From: Tsukamurella tyrosinosolvens
GTDB taxonomy: Bacteria; Actinomycetota; Actinomycetes; Mycobacteriales; Mycobacteriaceae
DNA: 64,000 bases
Assembly: GCF_900104775.1 (NCBI RefSeq)
Contig: NZ_FNSA01000003.1
Coordinates: 3,410,001 to 3,474,000, forward strand
Direction: 5' to 3'
The notes beneath the pieces were generated by a model. The model did not search any database, was not told the origin of the DNA, and saw only the letters and a list, made by a program, of their open reading frames with translations. Position 1 is the first letter of the stretch. Each line of letters starts with the position of its first letter. Below, piece after piece: positions 38,093 to 46,833 of this stretch. The position numbers and the translations under genes were made by a program.

Positions 38093-39293
38093 CGGCCGCG
38101 TCCCGGGTCCGCTGGGCCCGGGACGGCGCGGCGCCGAGGCGGACGGAGGCGAAGGACAGGAGCGACGCGGCCACGGCGAACCCGGTGGCCGCGGCGGCGA
38201 ACACCGGGCCGCCCACGGCGACCGCGCCCAGCACCGAGGTGCCCGCGGCGATACCGGCGTTGGTGCACGCGTTGTTCCAGCCGAGCACCGCGGCGCGGTT
38301 GTCGGGATCGACGGAGGAGAGGTAGGTCTGCTGGGCCGAGAAGAAGGCGCCGCCGCCCGCGCACCACACCGCGATCGCCGCGATGGCGACCGCCGGGACC
38401 GTCGCCGTCGTGGCGACCGCCACCCCCGCGGCGACCACCAGTGCCGCGCCCGCCGGCACCCACGCCGGGTGCACACCGGGCCGGGCCAGGCGGTCGACGA
38501 GCGCCCCCGTCGCCACGGAGCCCGTCATCGAGCCGATGCCCACGACGAGCCCGATCAGGCCCAGCGCGGTGAGGCCGTAGCCGAACCGCTGCGACAGGAG
38601 CACGCCCACATAGGTGTACGCGCCGAGCCGGCCGGCCTGGAGCAGGAGCGACGACGTGAACGCCAGCGCGATCCGGCGGTCCCGCCACGGCGCGAACAGG
38701 CCGCCCCGGTCCGGGCCCGGCGCGGTCGGCCCGGCGGACGGCAGCCGCAGCGCGGTCACCGCGGCTACCACCAGCATCGGCACGCCGATCAGCAGGTACG
38801 GCGCGCGCCAGCCGAGTCCGTGCGCGAGGAGCGCTCCCAGCGGGACGCCGAGGACCTGCCCGCCCGCGTAGGCGGCCGCGCCCAGCGAGACGGCCCGTCC
38901 GCGCTGTGCGGGCGCGGCGTACTCGGCGAGGTAGGCCCAGATCGACGGTGCGCCGAGGGCCGCGCCGAGCCCCGACAGCGCCCGCGCCGCGACGAGGAGC
39001 CCCAGCGACGGCGCGACGTAGCTCAGGACGTCCGCCACGGCGAAGACCGCCATCCCGACGGCGATCGCGTGCCGGCGCGCGAGGCGGTCCGAGAGCCGGC
39101 CGAACAGCGGCCCGGTGACGGCGTAGCAGAGGACGTACGCGGTGACGACGTTGCCCGCGGCGCCGGTCGACGCACCGAACGACCGCGCGATGTCCGGCAG
39201 CAGCGGAGCGACGAGATTCATCTCGGCGCCCATGAGGAAGAACACCAGGTAGAGCACGCCGAACGTGCCCCACGGGGTCCTCCCCTGCACCAT
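38049..39293 (-). CDS. MFS transporter
   Basis: A 414-aa permease with 12 predicted helices. The MFS motif between helices 2 and 3, GPLFGRLSDRLARRHAI (about 58-74), is intact, as is the helix-5 antiporter-like GGQVLGVPLGALLAHGLGWR. This pattern is common in drug or metabolite exporters. ATG 39293 has GGAAGG 7 bases upstream; the open frame extends over the lipA promoter. Its 3' end overlaps the end of the MMPL gene by 44 bases, tail to tail. Confidence 0.9.
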   Translation of the reverse strand: MVQGRTPWGTFGVLYLVFFLMGAEMNLVAPLLPDIARSFGASTGAAGNVVTAYVLCYAVTGPLFGRLSDRLARRHAIAVGMAVFAVADVLSYVAPSLGLLVAARALSGLGAALGAPSIWAYLAEYAAPAQRGRAVSLGAAAYAGGQVLGVPLGALLAHGLGWRAPYLLIGVPMLVVAAVTALRLPSAGPTAPGPDRGGLFAPWRDRRIALAFTSSLLLQAGRLGAYTYVGVLLSQRFGYGLTALGLIGLVVGIGSMTGSVATGALVDRLARPGVHPAWVPAGAALVVAAGVAVATTATVPAVAIAAIAVWCAGGGAFFSAQQTYLSSVDPDNRAAVLGWNNACTNAGIAAGTSVLGAVAVGGPVFAAAATGFAVAASLLSFASVRLGAAPSRAQRTRDAAVTASTATTRGRRAR

Positions 39294-39386
39294 CGCCACA
39301 CCTTCCGTCCGAGCCAGATTAGATGATCGAAGGATCGCGGTCGATCGGGCGTGACCCGCGCCACCGGCGGGCCGCGGGACCGGGCG

Positions 39387-39392
39387 TAGCAT
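39387..39392 (+). promoter_or_regulatory. -10 element of lipA (leaderless start)
   Basis: TAGCAT followed by 7 bases and GTG 39400. The AT of the hexamer forms part of the upstream ATG at 39391, which would therefore not be transcribed intact. Confidence 0.55.
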
Positions 39393-39399
39393 GGACCGG

Positions 39400-40419
39400 G
39401 TGAGTACCCCGGAGAACCCCCGCAAGCTACTCCGCCTCGAGGTCCGTAACGCACAGACCCCGATCGAGCGCAAGCCGAACTGGATCCGCACGCGCGCGAA
39501 GATGGGCCCTGAATTCACCGAGCTCAAGGGCCTCGTCAAGCGTGAGGGCCTCCACACGGTGTGCGAGGAGGCGGGCTGCCCCAACATCTACGAGTGCTGG
39601 GAGGACCGCGAGGCCACCTTCCTCATCGGCGGCGAGCAGTGCACCCGCCGCTGTGACTTCTGCCAGATCGACACGGGCAAACCGGCGGAACTGGACCGCG
39701 ACGAGCCGCGCCGCGTGGCCGAGTCGGTGCAGGCGATGGGCCTGCGCTACTCCACCATCACGGGCGTCGCGCGCGACGACCTGCCCGACGAGGGCGTCTG
39801 GCTGTACGCCGAGACCGTGCGCCAGATCCACAAGCTGAACCCGAACACGGGCGTCGAGAACCTGATCCCCGACTTCCACGCCAAGCCGGAGCTGCTCGCG
39901 GAGGTCTTCGAGTCGCGCCCCGAGGTGCTGGCCCACAACCTGGAGACGGTGCCGCGCATCTTCAAGCGCATCCGCCCGGCGTTCCGCTACGACCGGTCGC
40001 TCGACGTGATCCGCCAGGCCCGCGACTTCGGCCTCGTCACCAAGTCGAACCTCATCCTCGGCATGGGCGAGACCCCCGAAGAGGTGACGGAGGCGATGCG
40101 CGACCTGCACGACGCGGGCTGCGACATCATCACCATCACCCAGTACCTGCGCCCGTCGCCGCGGCACCACCCCGTGGAGCGGTGGGTCAAGCCCGAGGAG
40201 TTCGTCGAGCACACGCAGGCCGCCGAGGAGATGGGCTTCGCGGGCGTCATGGCCGGTCCGCTGGTGCGCTCGTCGTACCGCGCGGGCAAGCTCTACGCGA
40301 AGGCGATGGCGCACCACGGTCGGCCGATCCCGGCCAACATGGCGCACCTCACCGCGGAGGGCGACGCCGCGCAGGAGGCCACGTCGGTGTTGAGCCGCAT
40401 GGCCGCCGCCGCGAAGTAG
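39400..40419 (+). CDS. lipA: Lipoyl synthase
   Basis: A radical SAM enzyme inserting two sulfurs into the octanoyl chain on lipoyl domains. The protein is 339 aa. The auxiliary cluster cysteines are C55, C60 and C66 ([12 protein letters not shown]). The SAM cluster is C81, C85 and C88 (CTRRCDFC). The C-terminal Ser ligand lies in [14 protein letters not shown] 39400 is the start by -10 spacing. DUF4191 follows after 18 bases. Confidence 0.97.
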   Translation: MSTPENPRKLLRLEVRNAQTPIERKPNWIRTRAKMGPEFTELKGLVKREGLHTVCEEAGCPNIYECWEDREATFLIGGEQCTRRCDFCQIDTGKPAELDRDEPRRVAESVQAMGLRYSTITGVARDDLPDEGVWLYAETVRQIHKLNPNTGVENLIPDFHAKPELLAEVFESRPEVLAHNLETVPRIFKRIRPAFRYDRSLDVIRQARDFGLVTKSNLILGMGETPEEVTEAMRDLHDAGCDIITITQYLRPSPRHHPVERWVKPEEFVEHTQAAEEMGFAGVMAGPLVRSSYRAGKLYAKAMAHHGRPIPANMAHLTAEGDAAQEATSVLSRMAAAAK

Positions 40420-40424
40420 AACAT

Positions 40425-40430
40425 TAAGCT
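40425..40430 (+). promoter_or_regulatory. -10-like element of the DUF4191 gene
   Basis: TAAGCT, 7 bases before ATG 40438. The same 7 bases include GGGAG, so either leaderless or operon (lipA) translation is possible. Confidence 0.4.
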
Positions 40431-40437
40431 GGGAGAC

Positions 40438-41202
40438 ATGGCACAGGACAAGGCAGCGGCCGACAAGCTCAAGGCACAGAAGGCCGAGGCGAAGCGGGCA
40501 CGGCGGGCCGCTTCGAAGGAACGCCGCAAGCAGATGTGGCAGGCGTTCCAGATGCAGCGCAAGGAAGACAAGGCGCTGGTGCCGATCATGGTCGGCGTCT
40601 TCGTCGTCGCGGTCGCGCTGTCGATCGGTCTCGGCGTCCTCATCGGCCAGCCGTGGTGGATGTTCCTCATCCTCGGCGTGCTGCTCGGCGCGCTCGGCGC
40701 GTTCATCGTGTTCACGCGCCGCCTCGAGCGCAGCGTGTACACGAAGAACGAGGGACAGGTCGGCGCCGCCGGCTGGGCGCTCGACAACATGCGCGGTTCG
40801 TGGCGCGTGACGCAGGCCGTCGCCCGCACCACCCACGCCGACGCCGTGCACCGCGTGATCGGCAAGCCCGGCGTGATCCTCGTGGCCGAGGGCAACGAGG
40901 GCCGCATCAAGGGCCTGCTCGCGCAGGAGAAGAAGAAGACGGCGCGCGTCGTGGGCCAGACGCCGATCTACGAGTTCACCGTGGGCAACGAGGAGGGGCA
41001 GGTCCCGCTGCGGAAGCTGCAGCGCTCGCTGAACAAGCTCCCGTCGAACATCAACGGCAAGAAGATCGACGAGCTGGAGGGCCGGCTCGCCGCCCTGTCC
41101 AACCGGAGCGGCGGCGCGCAGATGCCGCGCGGCCCGCTGCCGCAGGGTGCCAAGATGCGCAGCGTGCAGCGCACCGTCCGGCGCAAGACCGGCTCCAACT
41201 GA
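40438..41202 (+). CDS. DUF4191 membrane protein
   Basis: A 254-aa protein equivalent in place to Rv2219, function unknown. The Lys/Arg/Ala-rich N-terminus (about 1-40) could form a basic helix. Two membrane helices follow (about 45-66 and 70-90). The cytoplasmic C-terminal domain has GAAGWALDNMRGSWRVTQAVARTTHADAVHRVIGKPGVILV, then PLRKLQRSLNKLPSNINGKKID. It is always next to lipA and glnA in related genomes as I recall. Confidence 0.88.
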   Translation: MAQDKAAADKLKAQKAEAKRARRAASKERRKQMWQAFQMQRKEDKALVPIMVGVFVVAVALSIGLGVLIGQPWWMFLILGVLLGALGAFIVFTRRLERSVYTKNEGQVGAAGWALDNMRGSWRVTQAVARTTHADAVHRVIGKPGVILVAEGNEGRIKGLLAQEKKKTARVVGQTPIYEFTVGNEEGQVPLRKLQRSLNKLPSNINGKKIDELEGRLAALSNRSGGAQMPRGPLPQGAKMRSVQRTVRRKTGSN

Positions 41203-41223
41203 TCCCGCCCTCGGGGCCCGCTA

Positions 41224-41290
41224 CGGCGGGCCCTGAGTCGTCTCGGCGGGCCCTGAGTCGTCTCGGCGGGCCCTGAGTCGTCTCGGCGGG
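41224..41290 (+). repeat. 20-bp tandem repeat
   Basis: The unit CGGCGGGCCCTGAGTCGTCT occurs three times without mismatch (41224-41243, 41244-41263, 41264-41283), then 7 further bases. It lies between the tail-to-tail DUF4191 and RDD genes. Each unit contains GGGCCC, so several short hairpins are possible. Confidence 0.85.
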
Positions 41291-41305
41291 ACGTCGAGCT
41301 CGTTC

Positions 41306-41788
41306 TCAGCGGGCCTTGACGAGGATCGTTCCGGTGGCGCGATCGTGCATGCCGCGGCCGTCCACGTCCTGGATCAGCGGCGGCACGATGAACACGATGA
41401 GCAGGTTGCGCGCGAGCGCGCGGACGAGACCGACGCGCATCTGCGCGTTCTCGATCCGGGCGACGCGCAGGCCGGCGAAGTACTGGCCCGGCGTGAAGCC
41501 GAACAGGGTCACCGACAGCACGCCCACGGCGAACCAGATGCCCAGCGCGAGCGTGTCGAAGGCGGTCGGCTCCCCCGCGAAGACGCGGCTCGGGCCCACG
41601 ATCGCCACCGCGATCAGCGCGGACGGCACCCAGTCGAGGAACAGCCCCAGCACGCGGCGGCCCGAGCCGGCGGCGGACCCGGCACCGTCGCGCGGCAGCC
41701 CCAGCGCCTGCCCGCGGTACTCCCCGTGGGAGCCCTCCGGCAGGGCCGCGGAGGCTCCGGACAGCCATGATCCCGTTTCTCGACGCAT
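41306..41788 (-). CDS. RDD-family membrane protein
   Basis: A 160-aa protein with three hydrophobic segments. RVLGLFLDWVPSALIAVAIVG (about 44-65) carries the RDD Asp, and FGFTPGQYFAGLRVAR is the second conserved block. The first RDD Arg is replaced in part (GRRVLGLFLDW). The function is unknown. ATG 41788 follows TACCCT by 7 bases. It corresponds in place to Rv2219A. Confidence 0.87.
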   Translation of the reverse strand: MRRETGSWLSGASAALPEGSHGEYRGQALGLPRDGAGSAAGSGRRVLGLFLDWVPSALIAVAIVGPSRVFAGEPTAFDTLALGIWFAVGVLSVTLFGFTPGQYFAGLRVARIENAQMRVGLVRALARNLLIVFIVPPLIQDVDGRGMHDRATGTILVKAR

Positions 41789-41843
41789 GGCTCCCAGGGT
41801 ACGTGGGGTCCGATTCGGCGGCCTCCCGGACCACCCTCGATGT

Positions 41844-41859
41844 GTAACACCGTTGAAAC
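41844..41859 (+). promoter_or_regulatory. GlnR box upstream of glnA
   Basis: GTAAC-N6-GAAAC exactly matches the actinobacterial GlnR half-site pair (gTnAC-n6-GaAAC), 118 bases before the glnA start. A weaker site on the other strand (GTTAC-N6-GAACG, 41895-41910) lies nearer the gene. This points to nitrogen control of glnA. Confidence 0.68.
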
Positions 41860-41976
41860 ATTGCGTTAGTTCTCGGGCAACACCTCGTCCATAACGTTCA
41901 TTCTCGTAACCTCGGTGGTGGTGCGAACGGTACGACCGCGACCGTCACCGCCGGACGACGAAGGAGCCAGTAACAG

Positions 41977-43410
41977 GTGTTCACTACCAAAGAGGAACTT
42001 CTCGACTACCTGAAGAAGGAGAACGTCGAGTACGTCGACATCCGCTTCTGCGATCTGCCCGGCACGATGCAGCACTTCAGCATCCCCGCCGAGGCGTTCG
42101 ACGAGAGCGTCTTCGAGGACGGCCTGGCGTTCGACGGTTCGTCGATCCGCGGCTTCCAGTCGATCGACGAGTCCGACATGATGCTGCTGCCCGACGTCAC
42201 CACGGCGCGCATCGATCCCTTCCGTGCCGCGAAGACCATGAACATCTCGTTCTTCGTCCACGACCCGTTCACCCGTGAGGCGTACACCCGCGACCCGCGC
42301 AACATCGCGCGCAAGGCCGAGGAGTACCTGCTCAGCACCGGCATCGCCGACACCTGCTTCTTCGGTGCCGAGGCCGAGTTCTACATCTTCGACTCGGTGT
42401 CCTACGACTCGACCATCAACGGCTCGTTCTACGAGGTCGACTCGGTCTCCGGCTCCTGGAACACCGGCCGCCCGATCGAGGAGGACGGCTCCCCCAACCG
42501 CGGCTACAAGGTCCGCAACAAGGGCGGCTACTTCCCCGTCGCGCCGTACGACCACTACGTGGACCTGCGCGACAAGATCTCCACCAACCTCAAGAACGCC
42601 GGCTTCACGCTCGAGCGCGGCCACCACGAGGTCGGCACCGGCGGCCAGGCCGAGATCAACTACAAGTTCGACACGCTGCTCCACGCGGCCGACGACGTCC
42701 AGCTGTTCAAGTACATCGTCAAGAACACCGCGTGGCAGGAGGGCAAGACCGTCACGTTCATGCCGAAGCCGCTGTTCGGTGACAACGGCTCGGGCATGCA
42801 CGCCCACCAGTCGCTGTGGAAGGACGGCAAGCCGCTGTTCTACGACGAGGCCGGCTACGGCGGTCTGTCGGACATCGCGCGCTGGTACATCGGCGGCATC
42901 CTGCACCACGCCCCGTCGCTGCTCGCCTTCACGAACCCGACGATCAACTCGTACAAGCGCCTCGTGCCGGGCTACGAGGCCCCGATCAACCTGGTGTACA
43001 GCCAGCGCAACCGCTCGGCGTGTGTGCGCATCCCGATCACGGGCAACAACCCGAAGGCCAAGCGCATCGAGTTCCGCTGCCCCGACTCCTCGGGCAACCC
43101 GTACCTGGCCTTCGCCGCCATGATGATGGCCGGCCTGGACGGCGTGAAGAACAAGATCGAGCCGCACGCCCCCGTCGACAAGGACCTCTACGAGCTGCCG
43201 CCCGAGGAGGCCAAGGGCATCCCGCAGGCCCCCACCCAGCTCTCGGACGTGATCGACCGCCTCGAGGAGGACCACGAGTACCTCACCGCCGGTGGCGTGT
43301 TCACCGAGGACCTCATCGAGGAGTGGATCTCCTACAAGCGCGAGAAGGAGATCGCCCCGGTGAACCTCCGCCCGCACCCGTACGAGTTCGAGCTCTACTA
43401 CGACGTGTGA
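41977..43410 (+). CDS. glnA: Glutamine synthetase type I
   Basis: Makes glutamine from glutamate and ammonia; a dodecamer in the cytoplasm. The protein is 477 aa. [45 protein letters not shown] (ATP/glutamate site) and [20 protein letters not shown] are all present. The adenylylation Tyr is Y405 in [11 protein letters not shown], the target of GlnE encoded 4.4 kb away. GTG 41977 is the start; AGGAG lies about 11 bases upstream. GlnR-type boxes stand in the leader, and a strong terminator follows. Confidence 0.97.
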   Translation: MFTTKEELLDYLKKENVEYVDIRFCDLPGTMQHFSIPAEAFDESVFEDGLAFDGSSIRGFQSIDESDMMLLPDVTTARIDPFRAAKTMNISFFVHDPFTREAYTRDPRNIARKAEEYLLSTGIADTCFFGAEAEFYIFDSVSYDSTINGSFYEVDSVSGSWNTGRPIEEDGSPNRGYKVRNKGGYFPVAPYDHYVDLRDKISTNLKNAGFTLERGHHEVGTGGQAEINYKFDTLLHAADDVQLFKYIVKNTAWQEGKTVTFMPKPLFGDNGSGMHAHQSLWKDGKPLFYDEAGYGGLSDIARWYIGGILHHAPSLLAFTNPTINSYKRLVPGYEAPINLVYSQRNRSACVRIPITGNNPKAKRIEFRCPDSSGNPYLAFAAMMMAGLDGVKNKIEPHAPVDKDLYELPPEEAKGIPQAPTQLSDVIDRLEEDHEYLTAGGVFTEDLIEEWISYKREKEIAPVNLRPHPYEFELYYDV

Positions 43411-43432
43411 TCCGTAGCGCCGCGATCTGATT

Positions 43433-43465
43433 CGGCCCCGCACCTGCTTCCCGGGTGCGGGGCCG
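43433..43465 (+). terminator. Terminator of glnA
   Basis: A 12-bp perfect stem (43433-43444/43454-43465) with a 9-base loop, followed by TTTCAC. It lies between the tail-to-tail glnA and kinase genes, 3 bases from the kinase stop, and could serve both. Confidence 0.75.
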
Positions 43466-43467
43466 TT

Positions 43468-44052
43468 TCACGTCCTCCTGGCCCGACGGTGCGCTCCCCC
43501 GTCAGGTCCCCGGTCGGGCAGGGCGTCGCGCACGCGTGCGACCGTGACGGGCAGCGAACCCGATGCATCGATCCGGACGGCGGTCGGCCGCAACGCGCGC
43601 AGCGGCTCCAGCGATGCCACCAACGCATCGGCGTCCGCCGCGCCGACCAGACGATTGTTGACCGCGTGCTCGGGGCGGTCGGGGGCCGCCGCCCGCGCCT
43701 CCAGTCTGGCCGCGAGTTCCGCGGCGTCCAGGTCGAGGACGATCTCGGCGAAGCGTGCACCGCATCGGTCCGCGAGTCGTTCCAGTGCCTCGATGAACGG
43801 CGTCCGTGCGAGGTACTGCCCCAGCACCACATCGAGGCCCGCTCGCAAGTGCACCTCAGCGGCGTCGAGGGCCTGCTCCCGGGCGCGGATCCCCGACTCG
43901 ATCGGGGCCCTGTCCCAGTCGGGTAGGGCGTGCTTGAGCCGGTCGACGTCGATCATGACCATCGCCGGGTCCTCGTCGGCAAGCGCAGCGGCGATCGACG
44001 ACTTGCCCGAGCCGGGAGCGCCGTTGATCAGAATCAGCCGAGTCGAATGCAC
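43468..44052 (-). CDS. AAA/zeta-like small P-loop kinase
   Basis: A 194-aa P-loop protein. LILINGAPGSGKSSIAAAL (6-24) is the Walker A. MVMIDVDRLKHALPDW is a second acidic motif, and IVLDLDAAELAARLEARAA leads to a lid-like segment. It resembles gluconate-kinase or chloramphenicol-phosphotransferase-type small kinases, but the substrate is unknown. GTG 44052 follows TACGCT by 7 bases. The reading frame continues upstream for 1.9 kb only as antisense of other genes. Confidence 0.78.
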   Translation of the reverse strand: MHSTRLILINGAPGSGKSSIAAALADEDPAMVMIDVDRLKHALPDWDRAPIESGIRAREQALDAAEVHLRAGLDVVLGQYLARTPFIEALERLADRCGARFAEIVLDLDAAELAARLEARAAAPDRPEHAVNNRLVGAADADALVASLEPLRALRPTAVRIDASGSLPVTVARVRDALPDRGPDGGAHRRARRT

Positions 44053-44059
44053 CCCGCCG

Positions 44060-44069
44060 AGCGTAACCT
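44060..44069. promoter_or_regulatory. Overlapping divergent -10 elements
   Basis: On the minus strand TACGCT (44060-44065) serves the kinase gene. On the plus strand TAACCT (44064-44069) can serve the small gene at 44092. They share two base pairs, so only one polymerase could open the site at a time. Confidence 0.35.
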
Positions 44070-44091
44070 CGGTGGAGAACGGGAGGCGATG

Positions 44092-44280
44092 ATGTTCGAG
44101 ACCGAACTCAAGGGGAACGACGTGGTCGACCGTTCCGGCGCCGGTTCCGGCCCGGCGCGCCCGCGGGTGAGCACCACGCTGCCCGACGGCGAGGTGCTCG
44201 TCATCCCCACTGCGGACATGTCCAGGCAGCACGACGCCAAGAATCTCGGCCGCAGTTCCGCCCGCCCGGATTCCTCCTAG
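44092..44280 (+). CDS. Small hypothetical protein (62 aa)
   Basis: A short acidic/neutral protein, MFETELKGNDVVDRSGAG at the N-terminus and VSTTLPDGEVLVIPTADMS in the middle. There are no membrane segments. GGGAGG lies 5 bases before ATG 44092, which supports translation. Its stop overlaps the end of the pyruvyl transferase gene by 4 bases, tail to tail. I recognise no family; it may be genus-specific. Confidence 0.5.
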   Translation: MFETELKGNDVVDRSGAGSGPARPRVSTTLPDGEVLVIPTADMSRQHDAKNLGRSSARPDSS

Positions 44281-45590
44281 CCTCGCCCACCCCTCGGGTA
44301 CAGCGTCTCGGCGAGCGCGGCCTTCCGCGCGACGTTGGCCCGACGGTCCGCCTCCGGGAATCCTCCGGCATCGGGCCGGGCGGGGAGCGGTGCGGCGTCG
44401 TCCACGACGGTCCACCGCGACCCGGCGTCGATGAGCGAGCCGTGCTTGATGTCGTAGTACTCCCGCTTGGGCACCACCGCGACGCCGCTGTCGCCCGCGG
44501 CGGCGGCGAGGAGGTGCGGGTGGAACCGCGAGCTGATCCACGTGCGCCCCTCGCCGACGGGCAGGCCCGTGCGCCAGACGTCGAGGAACGGGATGATCCG
44601 CGCACCGTCGATCCTGTCCCCCAACAGCTTCGGGACGGTGTAGTCGTGGCCCGGTATGCCCTCGACGACGGTCACCCGGTCGCCGGGCACGTCCCACGCG
44701 TCGAGCACGTCGCGGGCGAGGGCGGCCAGCGCGGGCGCGCCGGACAGGCCGCCGCGGACGAAGCCCTCGGACAGGTCCTCCTGCATGCACAGCACCACCT
44801 CGCCGGGCAGCGCGGGGACCGCGGGCGCCCGGCCGAAACCGCGCCCGATTCCCGGCCGGCCGGCCGCGGTGTCGAGCCCGAGCCACACGTCGTCGCCCGT
44901 GAACGAAGCGCCGGGCACGCCCCGCAGCGCTTCGAAGGACGGGCGGTCCCGCACGTCGAAGACCGCGAAGGCCGCCGCGTCGCCGAGGAACCGCTCGAGG
45001 TCGGCGGCCTCGGGCAGCGGGAGGAGCCCGAGTCCGGATGCGTACGCGGGCGTGCCGGTGCGCCGGGCGACGGCGGCCACCGCCGAGATCACCGGGAACC
45101 ACTGGGGCCATTGCCGGTTCACGTAGCCGCCGCCGATGACGTGGATACTGGCGGCGCGCAGCAGGTGGTCGACGCCCTCCGCCAGCCCCGGCGCGATCCG
45201 CATATCGGTCGCGGCGCCCGCGACCCAGTCCTGGGCGGCCGTCCCCGACCGCAGATCGGGGTTCTCGTCGGCGGCGCGGGCGAGCCGCCACAGCGTGTCC
45301 ACGAACACGGCGCGCGGGTGGTCGCCGGCGAAGAGCAACGCCGCCTCTCCCACGTGCGCGACGTCGACCACGACGGTGGCGGTGGGCCGGACCCGCGCCA
45401 GGTGCCGGAGCCAGATCCGCAGCACCAGTTCGTCGCCCAGGTTGGGGTGTCCGGCGACGCCGATGAGGTAGACGATCTCGCCGCGCCCGAGCCCGCCGAG
45501 CAGCCGCTCCGCGGCCCCCACGGCGCGTCGCGCGGCACCGTCGAGGCGGGCGATCCGCGCCAGCTCCGCCACCGTCCCACGCGTTCCCAC
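44277..45590 (-). CDS. Polysaccharide pyruvyl transferase family protein
   Basis: Members transfer pyruvate from phosphoenolpyruvate to a sugar in a glycan, making a ketal. The protein is 437 aa. GHPNLGDELVLRIWLRHL (about 46-63), VIGGGYVNRQWPQW, FTGDDVWLGLD and SSRFHPHLLAAAAG (about 353-366) fit the WcaK/CsaB family. GTG 45590 is favoured by TAGCGT 6 bases upstream; GTG 45596 abuts the hexamer. No other glycan genes lie beside it, so the acceptor is unknown. Confidence 0.85.
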   Translation of the reverse strand: MGTRGTVAELARIARLDGAARRAVGAAERLLGGLGRGEIVYLIGVAGHPNLGDELVLRIWLRHLARVRPTATVVVDVAHVGEAALLFAGDHPRAVFVDTLWRLARAADENPDLRSGTAAQDWVAGAATDMRIAPGLAEGVDHLLRAASIHVIGGGYVNRQWPQWFPVISAVAAVARRTGTPAYASGLGLLPLPEAADLERFLGDAAAFAVFDVRDRPSFEALRGVPGASFTGDDVWLGLDTAAGRPGIGRGFGRAPAVPALPGEVVLCMQEDLSEGFVRGGLSGAPALAALARDVLDAWDVPGDRVTVVEGIPGHDYTVPKLLGDRIDGARIIPFLDVWRTGLPVGEGRTWISSRFHPHLLAAAAGDSGVAVVPKREYYDIKHGSLIDAGSRWTVVDDAAPLPARPDAGGFPEADRRANVARKAALAETLYPRGGRG

Positions 45591-45681
45591 GGCCACACGC
45601 TACCCAACGCGCGTCCGGCATTCGCTCTGCCGAGCCTGGGACCTCACTGTGAACCTCCGGCGACGCGGTAGGTTCGAGTCC

Positions 45682-46230
45682 ATGCGTGCCTCCCGCCCGA
45701 CCCTCGCCGTCGTCGCCGCCGTCCTCGCGGCGGGGGCGCTCACCGCCTGCAGCACGCCGGAGGCCTCCGCGGCCTGCCCGACGGGCGCGCCCAGCACGGC
45801 GAACTCGCCCGACTGGACCTACCAGGGCCAGACGGGGTCGATCGTGGTCACCGGGCCGACCGACACCGCGTCGCCGCAGATCACCGTCGAGAAGCCCTTC
45901 TCCGTGGCGCAGACCCACGTCCAGGCCTTCAACCCGCCCGGCGACGGCGCCGTGGTGGGCGAGGCGGCGACGGTCTCCGTCTGCTACCTGGGCGTGAACG
46001 GCCGGACCGGCGAGCGCTTCGACAGCACCTACGACCGCGGCAAGCCCGCCTCCTTCTCCCTGGACGGCGTGATCCCCGGCTTCAAGAAGGCCATCGCCGG
46101 GCAGAAGGTCGGCACCTCGGTGGGCGTGGCCATCGCGCCGATGGACGGCTACGTCACCGGCCAGCCCTCCGCCGGCATCCAGGCCGGAGACACGCTGATC
46201 TTCGCGATCAAGATCCTCTCCGCCTCGTAG
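45682..46230 (+). CDS. FKBP-type peptidyl-prolyl isomerase lipoprotein (copy 1)
   Basis: An exported protein-folding lipoprotein of 182 aa. The signal peptide ends in LTAC (C23). The FKBP-like domain covers about 85-182: VCYLGVNGRTGERFDSTYDRGKP, IPGFKKAIAGQKVGTSVGVAI and GDTLIFAIKILSAS. ATG 45682 follows TAGGTT by 7 bases, which excludes the earlier start at 45649. A paralogue is encoded at 52310. Whether the isomerase site is active cannot be judged. Confidence 0.85.
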   Translation: MRASRPTLAVVAAVLAAGALTACSTPEASAACPTGAPSTANSPDWTYQGQTGSIVVTGPTDTASPQITVEKPFSVAQTHVQAFNPPGDGAVVGEAATVSVCYLGVNGRTGERFDSTYDRGKPASFSLDGVIPGFKKAIAGQKVGTSVGVAIAPMDGYVTGQPSAGIQAGDTLIFAIKILSAS

Positions 46231-46334
46231 CCGCCAGGCCCGCGAGGCCGCGCCGCCGCGGATTCAGGGATCGCCCTGATGCGCTGCGACGACCGCGCCG
46301 CAAGACTGGGATCACCCGATCCCCAGGAGGCGTC

Positions 46335-46811
46335 ATGCGCGTACTGTCCGTCGTCGTCGGAGCCGTCGTGCTCCTCCCCCTCGCGGCGGTCGCCGTGATC
46401 CTCGCGGGCATCCGGTTCCGGATCCGCCCGATCCTCGACCTCGTCCGCCGCATCAACCGGGACTTCACCAATCCCCGGTCGATGGGTGACGCCGAGTCCC
46501 CCGACTCCACCCGCACCGTCGTGCGGCACGTGGGCCGCCGCAGCGGCAAGTCCTACGAGACCCCCGTGGACGCCTTCGACACCGACCGCGGCACCCTGCT
46601 CATCGCCCTGCCGTACGGGCCCGACACGGACTGGGTCCGCAACATCCGCGCGGCGGGCACCGTCGACCTCCTGCGCCGGGGTGCGACGATGACGGCGTCG
46701 GAGCCCCGCGTGGTCGCGACCGCCGCGGTGCTGGGTGAGATCCCGGTCGGCGCGCAGCGCACGCTGCGACTGTTCAACGTCGAGAACTGCCTGGAGCTCC
46801 GCGTGGCCTGA
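46335..46811 (+). CDS. Deazaflavin (F420)-dependent nitroreductase/quinone reductase
   Basis: A 158-aa Ddn-type split-barrel protein. An N-terminal hydrophobic helix (about 3-25) suggests membrane association, then RTVVRHVGRRSGKSYETPVDAF and LIALPYGPDTDWVRNIRAAG form the F420 pocket. The substrate is probably a quinone or other membrane-near acceptor. ATG 46335 has AGGAGG 4 bases upstream. The presence of such a gene implies F420 synthesis, as is usual in Mycobacteriales. Confidence 0.88.
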   Translation: MRVLSVVVGAVVLLPLAAVAVILAGIRFRIRPILDLVRRINRDFTNPRSMGDAESPDSTRTVVRHVGRRSGKSYETPVDAFDTDRGTLLIALPYGPDTDWVRNIRAAGTVDLLRRGATMTASEPRVVATAAVLGEIPVGAQRTLRLFNVENCLELRVA

Positions 46812-46833
46812 GCCGGCCCGGACGACGCCGCGC

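Noticed and set aside
34988-38476. 1162-residue open frame opposite the MMPL gene
   Set aside because: Composition is Arg/Gly/Ala/Asp repeats typical of the antisense of high-GC coding DNA; no conserved motif.
41224-41290. CRISPR array
   Set aside because: The repeats are contiguous with no spacers and no cas genes nearby.
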